A DNA stretch of 64,000 nt from Rhizobium bangladeshense (GCF_001662075.1 NZ_LYPL01000006.1:62001-126000), one strand, 5' to 3'; shown: positions 18,149 through 25,496, counted from the stretch's first letter. The notes: generated by a model from the letters alone, not told the origin. Numbers and translations are program-made.

Positions 18149-18520
18149 TCAGGCTTGCTTTTCCGAAGCCTGGACTTGGTGTTGCAGGCGCATAGCGTCG
18201 ATTGCGTCGGCATCTTTCTTCTCGGCCGCAATCCAGTGGTTGCCCGCCTCGCTTGAACGGATCAGTTCGTCGAGCTTGGTATGGAGCGCCTTCGTGTCTC
18301 GATTTTGGGCGTGTTGCAGCAGCAGCACTACAAAGAACGAGGTGAGCGTGCACAAAGTATTGGTCAGCAAAAACCACCGCCGAGGAAAGGAAAAGTTCAG
18401 ACCGATCGCCGTCCATATGACAACGAGCGCGATCAGCGCGACGGGCAGCACACGATGTCCTGCCCAGGACACGGCGAGGTCAGAAATCTGTCGAAAGCGC
18501 CAGCGCATACGGCTCTCCAC
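18149..18520 (-). CDS. Low-affinity iron permease family protein (second copy)
   Basis: A 123-residue paralogue of the protein at 17729 with the same plan: two membrane segments (VALIALVVIWTAIGLNF and LLTNTLCTLTSFFVVLLLQ), then HAQNRDTKALHTKLDELIRSSEAGNHWIAAE. Sequence divergence and opposite orientation argue against a recent tandem duplication. In-frame ATGs at 18520 and 18508 are both possible. I found no EcfG-type motif upstream. Confidence 0.88.
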   Translation of the reverse strand: MESRMRWRFRQISDLAVSWAGHRVLPVALIALVVIWTAIGLNFSFPRRWFLLTNTLCTLTSFFVVLLLQHAQNRDTKALHTKLDELIRSSEAGNHWIAAEKKDADAIDAMRLQHQVQASEKQA

Positions 18521-18747
18521 AGCTGCTGTAATCAGAGATGGAGCACATCGGAACCTTGTCCACTAGCCGAACCGTGGCGAGCCACGAAGGTTGGAACCGA
18601 CGAATTCATGCTCCGCGACCGCCCTATGTTCGGCGCGAGCGAAGCCTATGGCAAAAGCGGCCGCCTGGATGACAGCTCATCCGACCTGAGAGAGCCAGGG
18701 GTGTTCACATGGGGGCACAGCATTTCCGCGCCCCCATTTTTCATCCT

Positions 18748-19668
18748 CTACACCCGGGGGGTGACGATGAGATCTTCCTCTTCGTCGCGTTGCGATCCTC
18801 CGAGAGCCGCGGCCGCAGCTGCGATGAAAGCACCGACCAGAAGCGAGAGGGATCCAAGCAATGCCGTGGTTGACGCGGCCTTGCGTGCCTCGTCGGCAGC
18901 CTTCTGGGTGGCGACCTTAGCGTCATCGACACGTTTCAGAACCGTGTCGACGCGGGCGCGCGCATCGGCTTCGGAAAGACCGGTCCGCGCAGAGACGATG
19001 GTGGCAAGATAGGCCTTGTCCTCATCGGGAATTTGCCCCTCGGCGGCGCCGTTGAGGAGAATGCGGGAGACTTCCGATGTCGCCGCGACATCATTGGATG
19101 TGGCCGCCGCACGCGCCTGATCAGGACGCAGCAAGGCGTCGGTGAAATAGGCGGTGGAAAGATCCAGAGGCGACGTTGCTGACGATGCGGCTGCCGTACC
19201 GGCGGCTGTGGCAGTGGAACCCACCGCCTGTGCGGCCGATCCGACCGCCTGTGCGCCGGCGCCGGCGAGCGATGTCAGCGACGATGCGAGGAACCCGGCG
19301 ACAAAGATCGTCGCCAGAGCCCAGCTTAAGAACCCATGTGCTGTGTCACGGAAGAACACCTCATCGGTGCGGACGGCCGCCCATTTTGTCCGCAGGCGGC
19401 CGGTAACGTAGCCCCCGAGTGCGGAGGAGAGCCATTGCACGACCACGAGCCAGATCGCCGCCGTGATGCCAAGTGTGCCGAGCGAACTGCTTTGCCCCGA
19501 CCAGGGCGACACCATCGTCAGCCCAAGCCCAGATCCCAGAAGCAGAAGGATGAGGGTCACCCCGATGGCGGCGGCCGCGCCGCCAAAGATAGGTCCCCAT
19601 GTCATGGCGGATTTGGAAGATTCAACCGGAGCAGCAACCTCTCCGGAACCTGTCATTGAGACCGACAT
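18748..19668 (-). CDS. PhnA-like membrane protein
   Basis: A 306-residue membrane protein of the type annotated in rhizobia as PhnA-like. Hydrophobic segments lie near residues 24-50, 65-88, 112-135 and 280-300. Between them is a long Ala/Ser/Thr-rich region and a charged helical stretch (RVDTVLKRVDDAKVATQKAADEARKAA). The function is unknown. It starts ten bases after the stop of a 25-residue membrane peptide, whose TAG overlaps its TAGGAG SD, so the two form one operon. It is probably stress-controlled. Confidence 0.85.
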   Translation of the reverse strand: MSVSMTGSGEVAAPVESSKSAMTWGPIFGGAAAAIGVTLILLLLGSGLGLTMVSPWSGQSSSLGTLGITAAIWLVVVQWLSSALGGYVTGRLRTKWAAVRTDEVFFRDTAHGFLSWALATIFVAGFLASSLTSLAGAGAQAVGSAAQAVGSTATAAGTAAASSATSPLDLSTAYFTDALLRPDQARAAATSNDVAATSEVSRILLNGAAEGQIPDEDKAYLATIVSARTGLSEADARARVDTVLKRVDDAKVATQKAADEARKAASTTALLGSLSLLVGAFIAAAAAALGGSQRDEEEDLIVTPRV

Positions 19669-19677
19669 GATCCGCTC

Positions 19678-19755
19678 CTATCTCATAAACAACGCTAGAA
19701 GAATGATGATAGGCAGTGGGACACCGAGCAGCCAAAGTAGAATACCGCGACCCAT
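19678..19755 (-). CDS. 25-residue membrane peptide upstream of PhnA-like
   Basis: The peptide begins MGRGILLWLLG and continues as an almost uninterrupted hydrophobic helix with two Pro, ending LALFMR: a single-pass membrane peptide. GGAGG lies six bases before the ATG, and its stop merges with the SD of the next gene. An EcfG-type promoter sits 45 bases upstream. The function is unknown; an accessory to the PhnA-like protein is an inference from position. Confidence 0.75.
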   Translation of the reverse strand: MGRGILLWLLGVPLPIIILLALFMR

Positions 19756-19800
19756 GAGAGACCTCCTGTCAAAGTCGACGTTACGTGGTTGATGCCACAC

Positions 19801-19825
19801 AACTTTTCTGCACGGTGTTTGTTCC
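19801..19825 (-). promoter_or_regulatory. Candidate EcfG/RpoE2-type promoter
   Basis: On the minus strand GGAAC, 16 bases, AGTT, 45 bases before the start of the 25-residue peptide. It would drive the peptide and the PhnA-like gene together. Confidence 0.6.
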
Positions 19826-19863
19826 CGGCCGACGCCGGAGTCGCTTCGAAACGCGCCGTCTCT

Positions 19864-20133
19864 TCAATCGCGGGGCAGCATTTGAAGGAACAGCGGATTG
19901 CCGGAACGGTTGTCGCATCGCTGGCATTTGAGGCGCTTGGAGAGCTCCGCGAGAGACAGGTCCTGGCCACAGCGCCGGGCAACGTCCCGCCGCTCGATAA
20001 GCGTTTGGCGCCGGCATGCGCGGCAACGGGCATAAATGACGAACCACTGTGGTAAGGTTCTTAGCGTTACCTTGTCGATTTCGACCGCATAGTGATCAGG
20101 GGGTACCAGCCCGATGCCGCGACGATGTTTCAT
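19864..20133 (-). CDS. Small protein with two CxxC pairs (zinc-ribbon-like)
   Basis: An 89-residue soluble protein with C-x2-C in ARCRACRRQ and in LKCQRCDNR separated by about 30 residues, a layout suited to binding one metal ion. I do not recognise a named family. Its ATG overlaps the stop of the preceding 76-residue gene as ATGA, which suggests translational coupling and supports both as real. It has no SD of its own. Confidence 0.7.
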   Translation of the reverse strand: MKHRRGIGLVPPDHYAVEIDKVTLRTLPQWFVIYARCRACRRQTLIERRDVARRCGQDLSLAELSKRLKCQRCDNRSGNPLFLQMLPRD

Positions 20134-20360
20134 AGCCCTGCGACATCGGTTGTCCGCTCAGCTGTCATGCTGCGGCTCATTCCCCTGTCTCCAAGGGCAA
20201 GCTGAAGTCGCAGATGACGGCAATCCAGCAACAGCGTCGTCATGGCGGCACGTATGTCCCCATCGTGAAAGGCGACGACTGCGTCGACTTCTCCTCTCAG
20301 CGCTTCTTCTGCCAGTTTCTCAGTTGTCTGCGGACGCACGACCTCGATCTCCTTTAGCAT
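20130..20360 (-). CDS. Hypothetical protein, 76 residues
   Basis: A soluble, charged protein (MLKEIEVVRPQTTEKLAEEALRGEVDAVVAF at the N-terminus). No domain recognised. The main argument for it is the four-base ATGA overlap with the CxxC protein downstream. The SD (TTGGA) is weak. It may be a leader-like partner of the CxxC protein. Confidence 0.5.
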   Translation of the reverse strand: MLKEIEVVRPQTTEKLAEEALRGEVDAVVAFHDGDIRAAMTTLLLDCRHLRLQLALGDRGMSRSMTAERTTDVAGL

Positions 20361-20529
20361 TCCAACCAGGTTTTTATCTGCCGCCGCACCGATGTTCCTA
20401 TTATGTTCCGGTCGCCCTTCGTGTCAAGCACGACCCGCGATGCTACAGAGGCGCCAATAGCGGCTGCTCGCACGCAAATGCCTGGCGAACAGAGAATCTG
20501 CGCGGCTGGAACTAACGTCGGTTGACAGA

Positions 20530-20548
20530 GCGCCTATATTCTAGGCGC
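20530..20548. promoter_or_regulatory. Perfect inverted repeat, possible operator
   Basis: GCGCCTA and TAGGCGC flank five bases (TATTC), directly after a TTGACA at 20522-20527. It lies about 100 bases before the small lipoprotein gene and 170 before the opposite gene at 20360. A -35-like hexamer followed by a palindrome suggests a repressor site; no regulator is linked. Confidence 0.35.
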
Positions 20549-20646
20549 AGGATGATTCGGACGCGGCGTGAGCTCTGGAAAACTCTCCCGATTTTCCTGG
20601 GGGAAAAGCTCTCGCGGTTGGGTCCAGCGGAAATGGGAGAACATCG

Positions 20647-20826
20647 ATGAACAGATTTCGGGCATTTGCAGTCGCCGGAGCAATCACTCTTGCCGTCATT
20701 GCCTCCGCCTGCTCGACGCCGCCGAATTCCTATGGCTCGGCGTCCGGATATCAACCGGGAGACTCGATGAACCCGGCCTGCGCCGACGGCTTCCGACCTG
20801 GCGACGGCCGTTCGTGCAGCTATTAG
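20647..20826 (+). CDS. Small lipoprotein, 59 residues
   Basis: Starts MNRFRAFAVAGAITLAVIA and has the lipobox-like IASAC, so a lipid-anchored envelope protein after cleavage before Cys22. The mature part is about 38 residues, rich in Ser, Gly and Pro, with two further Cys (NPACADGF and GRSCSY) that could pair. GGGAG precedes the ATG. No family recognised. It lies in the stress cluster but I see no EcfG motif upstream. Confidence 0.75.
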   Translation: MNRFRAFAVAGAITLAVIASACSTPPNSYGSASGYQPGDSMNPACADGFRPGDGRSCSY

Positions 20827-20920
20827 CGGCAGGACAGGTTCCAAATCGGGTGCCGATCCTGACCTGTGTGGACGAATGTCAATAATGTCGATCAAGCAAT
20901 GGTCGGCAGCTCGACGAAGC

Positions 20921-20945
20921 GGAACACTTATCGTTCGCCTCCGTT
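20921..20945 (+). promoter_or_regulatory. EcfG/RpoE2-type promoter of the CsbD gene
   Basis: GGAAC, exactly 16 bases, CGTT: a full match to the alphaproteobacterial general stress promoter, 30 bases before the CsbD start codon. Confidence 0.8.
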
Positions 20946-20975
20946 CCTCTATTCTGACGATAGGAGGAAATAACC

Positions 20976-21179
20976 ATGGATTGGAACCGCGTCGAAGGTA
21001 ACTGGAAGCAGATGAGAGGCAAGGTCAAGGAGCAGTGGGGCAAGCTGACCGACGATGACCTTGACGTCATCGATGGTAAGCGCGATCAGCTCGAAGGCAA
21101 GATCCAAGAGCGCTACGGCTACGAGAAAGACCGTGCCAAGAAAGACATCGATGACTGGTATAGTCGCCAAACTTGGTAA
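20976..21179 (+). CDS. CsbD family stress protein
   Basis: A 67-residue, highly charged helical protein matching CsbD: MDWNRVEGNWKQMRGKVKEQWGKLTDDDLDVIDGKRDQLEGKIQ, then RYGYEKDRAKKDIDDW. CsbD proteins accumulate under general stress; the molecular role is unknown. TAGGAGG lies ten bases upstream of the ATG, and the consensus EcfG promoter precedes it directly. Confidence 0.93.
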   Translation: MDWNRVEGNWKQMRGKVKEQWGKLTDDDLDVIDGKRDQLEGKIQERYGYEKDRAKKDIDDWYSRQTW

Positions 21180-21315
21180 TCGCCATGCACCGGGGCGGGG
21201 ACTCCGTCGGTCTTCGGTCCGGTGATTTGCCGCGCCTATCCAAAATGCTTATTCTCGACGTTCAAACTTGCTTGGGGCCCGCCTCGTTCCGCGAGTGCGG
21301 TGAGCGCCGAACCCC

Positions 21316-21386
21316 AAAAAAAGCCCCGCCGAGACGGGGCAAGTTCTGACAAACGAATCACACGGAGGAACACCGTGCGATCCTAC
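21316..21386 (-). ncRNA. GsrN-like small RNA under an EcfG promoter
   Basis: On the minus strand an EcfG-type promoter (21393-21417) is followed by a predicted start near 21386. A nine-base-pair hairpin comes next (21357-21381, arms ATCGCACGG/CCGTGTGAT with one wobble, loop UGUUCCU running into CC), then about 16 unpaired bases. It ends in a GC-rich intrinsic terminator (GCCCCG/CGGGGC, seven T). This promoter - C-rich 5' hairpin - terminator layout is that of GsrN, the Caulobacter sigma-T-dependent sRNA that binds target mRNAs through its 5' loop. Identity is inferred from architecture only; no gene lies on this strand here. Confidence 0.7.
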
Positions 21387-21392
21387 TGTTTT

Positions 21393-21417
21393 AACGAAGG
21401 GGCGCTTGCAAAGTTCC
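21393..21417 (-). promoter_or_regulatory. EcfG/RpoE2-type promoter of the small RNA
   Basis: On the minus strand GGAAC, exactly 16 bases, CGTT: a full consensus match. The nearest downstream feature is the hairpin-terminator unit, not a coding region. Confidence 0.8.
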
Positions 21418-21489
21418 GGTCGGACTGAGATCTTCGCTACACGCACAAGTAATAGTTAGGACTTGCATCGCGCCGGCCGATCTCTTTCT

Positions 21490-21514
21490 GGAAAGTCCAC
21501 GGCGGAGAGCCGTT
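21490..21514 (+). promoter_or_regulatory. Candidate EcfG-type promoter (one mismatch)
   Basis: GGAAA, 16 bases, CGTT, 53 bases before the ATG at 21568. It differs from consensus only in the last base of the -35 element. Confidence 0.5.
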
Positions 21515-21567
21515 CATGTTAGGTTAATGCCTATTAACCCAGACTCGCGGGCTGAAAGGATGCCCCG

Positions 21568-21873
21568 ATGAACAAGCTTTTCCCCGCAGTCGCAGCGACA
21601 GTCTTGGCCGCATGTTTCGCTCTGCCGCTGAACGCCACTCCGATCGCAGTGCCAAAAGCAGTAGCTATGCACACCGCTGATGTCGAGCAGGTCAAACACC
21701 GTCGTCATGGCAATGGACATGCGTACGGCCACTGGAAGAAGCGCCGGTACGCTCACCGCGACTGCCGGTACTACGACTCGTGCTACCGTCCGCGGTATTA
21801 TCGCGACTATTACGGCTATCGCGACTATTACCCCCGCCGCCGTTCAGGTGTGAGTGTGTATTTCAATTTTTAG
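21568..21873 (+). CDS. Small secreted Tyr/Arg/His-rich protein
   Basis: 101 residues with a signal peptide (MNKLFPAVAATVLAACFALPLNA). The mature region holds a His/Gly/Lys-rich stretch (KHRRHGNGHAYGHWKKRRYAHR), two Cys (DCRYYDSCYR) and a Tyr/Arg run. The basic, aromatic composition suits an envelope-associated or metal-binding role, but nothing specific is known. AAAGGA lies eight bases before the ATG. It is the last chromosomal gene before the island. Confidence 0.8.
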   Translation: MNKLFPAVAATVLAACFALPLNATPIAVPKAVAMHTADVEQVKHRRHGNGHAYGHWKKRRYAHRDCRYYDSCYRPRYYRDYYGYRDYYPRRRSGVSVYFNF

Positions 21874-21942
21874 TTGGCAGTGCCCGGGCCATTTGAGCCG
21901 TCGGCGCGAATGCCGGCGGTCTAAAACGGAGGGAAAGTTGGG

Positions 21943-21980
21943 AAAAAAGCCCCTGCTTTCGGATTGTCACAAAAAGGCGC
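21943..21980 (-). terminator. Orphan copy of the tRNA-Asn terminator at the island's left end
   Basis: Read on the minus strand, after the partial tRNA repeat, GCGCCT and AGGGGC form a stem (one mismatch) followed by six T. The sequence is a diverged copy of the terminator region beside the intact tRNA-Asn at 27472-27507, so the duplication extends about 60 bases beyond the att core. Confidence 0.55.
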
Positions 21981-21989
21981 TTACTTGAA

Positions 21990-22010
21990 AAATGGCTCCC
22001 CGGGCCGGAT
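21990..22010. repeat. Left attachment site (att) of the tRNA-Asn island
   Basis: 21 bases identical to 27518-27538. They include the last 18 bases of tRNA-Asn (CCA end and acceptor/T arm). The tRNA similarity stops right after this core on the left copy, as expected for the distal att of an element inserted in a tRNA 3' end. Confidence 0.85.
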
Positions 22011-22153
22011 AAATTTTGCGGCCCAAGACGTCCATATTGAAAACGTGCGGCTCGATAGTGCATTGTTTTTGCTTGGATAACTTGTCCATTGCGTCCACGA
22101 AGCCTATTTATAGCGCGTACCCCAAGTGCGGGGAAATTGTGGGGAAGGATAGG

Positions 22154-23338
22154 ATGGGGAGCCATACCAAGAACGTTCTGACTGTGAAGTCCATAGCGGC
22201 TAGCAAGGCAGCGAAGCTGCGCGACGGCGGCGGCCTTTACCTCGTGACGAAGGGCGATGGGCGATATTGGATCTTCAATTATAGCTACGCCGGCCGACGG
22301 CGCGAAATGGGCTTGGGCCACTTCACACGATTGGGCTAGCGCCGCAAGGGATAAGGCAGATGCGGCGCGGGCTTTGGTGCGGCAAGGAATTGATCCGGTT
22401 GCGGAGCGCAAGTCTGCCCAGGCGGCAGCTCCGAAGAAAATTACATTTGGAGAGTATGCCGACGCCTTCATTGATGCAGCTGTTAAGGCTGGCCGGTGGC
22501 GTGGTGCAAAAACTGAGGCGAGGTGGCGCAACCTGCTTGAGAACCATGCGGCGGCGATCAGGAACAAGTTGCCAGCCGACATCACCAACGCGGACCTCGT
22601 ACACACTCTGAAACCTCTTTGGGGCGGCAAACAGGAAACAGCAGAAAAGCTGCGTGAGGCCGTTGAACGGGTGCTGGACGCCGCCAAGGTCGAGGGGCAC
22701 AGGAGCGGCGGTAACCCGGCGGCATGGCGAGGGAACCTTGAGCACGTGCTGCACAAACCCGACGAGTTGACCACTCGAACACATTACGCCGCGATGCCGC
22801 ACAGCCAGGCGCCAGCCTTCGCGAAGGCGCTTAAAGCAGTGCCCGGCGTGACCTCAAAGGCGCTCGAGCTTGCGGTGCCTACTGCCTGCAGATCCGGCGA
22901 GGTGCGCGGTGCGGTTTGGCCCGAATTTGATTTAGCTAAGAAGATCTGGACCATTCCAGTTATTCGAATGAAGGGCGGAAAGAGCACCGTGTTCCACTTT
23001 CCGAACAGGCGATCGAACTCCTTGAAGTGATGAAGAAGCAGTCAGTCAACGAGTTCGTCTATCCAGGCGTGAGGAATGGAAAACAATTGTCTGATGCCAG
23101 CCTCGGCAAGGCACTGGTAACCGCAGGCGGTGGACAATTTACCGTCCATGGATTCAGGAGCGCGTTCCGCGACTGGGCGACGGACGTCGCACATGCTCCG
23201 CGCGAGATCGCGGAAGCTGCGCTTGCTCACGCGGTCGGCGATGCGGTCGAGCGGTCGTATGCGCGGTCGGACGCACTGGAGCGGCGGCGCACCCTTATGC
23301 AGGAATGGGCGGATTTCCTCCTGCCGCACGGACATTGA
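22154..23338 (+). pseudogene. int: Tyrosine-type site-specific integrase, two frameshifts
   Basis: A prophage/island integrase of the DUF4102 + phage_integrase type. The N-terminus (MGSHTKNVLTVKSIAASKAAKLRDGGGLYL on) is read to about 22339. The frame then changes for ARDKADAARALVRQGIDPV through the core region to near 22990, and changes again for VPLSEQAIELLEV to the end. Catalytic residues are all still encoded: Arg in ACRSGEVRG, H-x2-R in HGFRSAFRDW and Tyr in VERSYARS. One base is off at each junction, so the loss looks recent. SD AAGGATAGG precedes the ATG. Confidence 0.9.
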
Positions 23339-23404
23339 ATTCGACCCTCTTCTTCGTTATATTTCCGGGAACCTGAGGGGTGGCTAGACCCCTCCGGCCC
23401 CCAG

Positions 23405-23473
23405 TTAACGGCCGATGGAGATCGTCACTCTCCACTTGCCGAACCGGACTTGAAGGGTGAGCTTAGCGCTCAT
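23405..23473 (-). CDS. Possible 22-residue peptide
   Basis: A short frame, MSAKLTLQVRFGKW then VTISIGR, that could form a beta hairpin, with AGGGGG five bases before the ATG. It lies alone between integrase and regulator. Amphipathic alternation and the SD favour it; length and lack of family knowledge do not. Confidence 0.4.
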   Translation of the reverse strand: MSAKLTLQVRFGKWRVTISIGR

Positions 23474-23853
23474 GGGTGCCCCCTAGTCCTACCGAAGAGG
23501 GATTGCTTCGGTGGAATTGTTGCAACACCAATTTTGGTGGAAAAATCAGGCCGCCGAGCTCGTCACTTCGGCGGCCTTTTTCTGTGCCGGCGAGACGCCT
23601 CGGCGATGGGCAAGCATCTGTCCAAAGTAACCAAATTGACAAACATGTATGTTTACGCCAACATCATAGTTGTAAGAGGCGTGGCTCCATAAGCCCACGT
23701 CTATAGCTAGCAGCATCGCTGCCGAGCGTGCCGGGCACGCGGCGCTATATCGCGTCGGTCAACAGTAACCCGGCTGATGCCGGCTTTCCTCCCCTTTCGA
23801 TTTCACCGTTTTGGCCGACGCTTGGACTCCGTCCGCGTCGAAGAGGAAACCCA
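23474..23853. other. Island intergenic region with terminator and AT-rich promoter segment
   Basis: 380 bases without a supported gene. It holds the strong terminator at 23548-23581 and an AT-rich stretch (23615-23680) that could be the promoter of the AlpA-type gene. Confidence 0.5.
23548..23581 (+). terminator. Intrinsic terminator in the island
   Basis: AGGCCGCCGA and TCGGCGGCCT form a ten-base-pair stem with a run of five T. It lies 210 bases after the integrase stop on the same strand. Confidence 0.85.
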
Positions 23854-24060
23854 ATGAACACTGCAAACGACAACATCCCGGCACTCATCTCGCTAAAAGA
23901 CGCATACCGACTGACCAGCATGTCCAGAACAATGCTGAACCGATACCGCGCCGATGGTCGCTTTCCGGTAGCCGTTGACCTGGGCGATCGACGGCTAGCC
24001 TTCATCAGGAGCGAAGTCGCCGATTGGATCCAGTCCAAGATCGCTGCCCGGGCGGCCTGA
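23854..24060 (+). CDS. AlpA-type phage/island transcriptional regulator
   Basis: A 68-residue MerR-like winged-helix protein: LISLKDAYRLTSMSRTMLNRYRADGRFPVAVDLGDRRLAFIRSEVADWIQSKIAAR. This is the AlpA pattern (helix-turn-helix, then FP, R, W-I). AlpA proteins activate excision or integrase genes of mobile elements. AGAGGA lies eight bases before the ATG; the longer frame starting at 23728 has no family similarity in its extension. Confidence 0.9.
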   Translation: MNTANDNIPALISLKDAYRLTSMSRTMLNRYRADGRFPVAVDLGDRRLAFIRSEVADWIQSKIAARAA

Positions 24061-24153
24061 TTTCTGAACAATACGGCCACCTCCGCCGACATAGCTTCCG
24101 CCACCACATCACCACCAGCTGCCGACCGGCCACGCGCCGGCGAGAGGAGACAC

Positions 24154-24477
24154 ATGCGCATTTCTGAAATTCAAGGTCCGTCCCTTACCGAAGTCATCGC
24201 GTTCACCATGATCGAGAAACCCGAAGATGTCGCGATCGTTGAGTGTACAGCTGCCAATCGCATGGCTACTGTCCGCGGCTGGTATGGCTGGCAGGTTGCC
24301 GACGTCGAAGTCGTCGATGACGCTGATGAACTGGTGCGCCTTACCATCTGCGCCCAGCCCGTCGGCGCCGGATACCGGGAAGAGGCAACATTGACGTTCC
24401 TCACCGATCGAGTGGCAAGCGTCGATCAGCGCGCCTTGACGCATTCCTCGCGGCTTGCGGCGTATCGGAGCGCGTAG
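24154..24477 (+). CDS. Hypothetical island protein, 107 residues
   Basis: GAGAGGAG precedes the ATG at ideal spacing. The sequence (MRISEIQGPSLTEVIAFTMIEKPEDVAIVE...) is acidic, globular-looking, and I do not recognise it. Its last 20 residues (after TFLTDR) overlap, in another frame, a coding-looking segment ending at 24575, so the original protein may have had a different C-terminus. Confidence 0.65.
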   Translation: MRISEIQGPSLTEVIAFTMIEKPEDVAIVECTAANRMATVRGWYGWQVADVEVVDDADELVRLTICAQPVGAGYREEATLTFLTDRVASVDQRALTHSSRLAAYRSA

Positions 24478-24575
24478 ACGACACCCGCGAAATCAAGGGT
24501 CGCTACTTCGCAACCAAGAATCGCGGCCGAGGCGCCAGAGACTTCGGACCGCTGACCAACGCGATGGTTGGCTGA
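24414..24575 (+). pseudogene. C-terminal fragment of a phage-type protein
   Basis: In a second frame the sequence reads RLDAFLAACGVSERVDD, continues TREIKGRYFATKNRG, and ends PLTNAMVG before a TGA at 24573-24575. The pattern (FLAACG, DDT, EIKGR, F) looks like the end of a phage DNA-metabolism-associated protein, but I cannot name the family. No start codon with an SD exists in this frame, so it is either a remnant or the frameshifted end of the gene at 24154. Confidence 0.4.
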
Positions 24576-24673
24576 CCATGATAGTCGCCAACATGACGCC
24601 TGCTGCCAATTCGGGCGGCGGGGTGATGAAGATCGTTGCGACGGACGCTCGGCCAGCGATGAGCCGGGCATAA

Positions 24674-24859
24674 CTATCTAAACTTCGGCGCACGTTTGGC
24701 GTTGTACAGGAGTTCGCATGCGGTCGCGAATGGTCCAAATAGCCGGAGTAGCCTCGTTTCTTCTTCATCGTCCAATCGATGCCGCGAGCAGAACTCCGTC
24801 ACCGACCAGACCTTAGTTGCCATATTTGAATCTGCATTTTCCGGCTCGATGCGTTCCAT
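24674..24859 (-). CDS. Hypothetical protein, 61 residues
   Basis: A small soluble protein with the coherent core ATKVWSVTEFCSRHRLDDEEETRLLRLFGPFATACELL and a basic C-terminus. It resembles short rhizobial proteins of unknown function; the core has a helix-loop-helix look. GGAGGGG lies upstream of the ATG at 24859. A TTG 18 bases earlier would use the SD itself as codons, so it is not preferred. Confidence 0.7.
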   Translation of the reverse strand: MERIEPENADSNMATKVWSVTEFCSRHRLDDEEETRLLRLFGPFATACELLYNAKRAPKFR

Positions 24860-25091
24860 AGAAATTCCCCCCTCCAAGGGAGAACACTACTAAATCCTAA
24901 TTTAGAAGTAAATTAAATACAACAACGCTGGCGCGATTTTGGAGGAGACTGAACGCTTGAGTTATTCGGCGGTTCCTGATGGCCGCTCCCCAGAGGCTGC
25001 TGCCTACCGATATCCATGATCATCGGGGGCGCAATCGTCCCCCTCGGCGCGGACGCTGCAAACCCGCGAGTTCGCCGGGCGAGCCTCTTTC

Positions 25092-25387
25092 CTATTCGTC
25101 TTGCGTTGATGCCTCTTGCTGCCGCGCAAGCAATTCGCGGATGATCTGATCGCCCAGGTGACGGGTGTTTTTTGGCGTTCCTGTGCTGTTAAGATGATCT
25201 ATGCCGAGTTCGATCGACAGCTCGCGTAGAAGAGGTAATGCGGGGTGACTATCTGGCCATTCCGCAGGACCTGAACAGTGCCGTTCTCGTACTGGCGGAT
25301 AATATGCTCACCGACGACGGCCTCCTTGGTGACCAGCAAGTCGTTCCTAGGCAAGGTGTCGGCCTGCGTTGGGGATTTGGTTGGCAA
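25092..25387 (-). pseudogene. Hypothetical island protein broken by a frameshift
   Basis: The frame from the TTG at 25387 (SD GAGGA eight bases upstream) reads MPTKSPTQADTLPRN to VLRNGQIVTP and would stop at 25199. One base away the sequence continues coherently from about 25238: LPLLRELSIELGIDH, then DQIIRELLARQQEAS and a stop at 25092-25094. A single missing base near 25238 explains both halves; the intact product would be about 98 residues. No family recognised. Confidence 0.65.
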
Positions 25388-25496
25388 GACAAATTTCCTC
25401 GCCAGTTGCGCATTGCTACCTTGGCCTGGTCTGCAGGAGCATCCAGCAACGTCTCAATCGCCAATTCTTTGGCGTTGATCTTTAGGACCATCACCC

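Noticed and set aside
20512..20895. 127-codon minus-strand frame over the small lipoprotein
   Set aside because: The opposite strand encodes a signal with lipobox and an SD; this frame has neither.
21376..21428. GTG-started 18-codon plus-strand peptide behind GGAGG
   Set aside because: It lies across the promoter and hairpin of the minus-strand RNA, which explain the same bases better.
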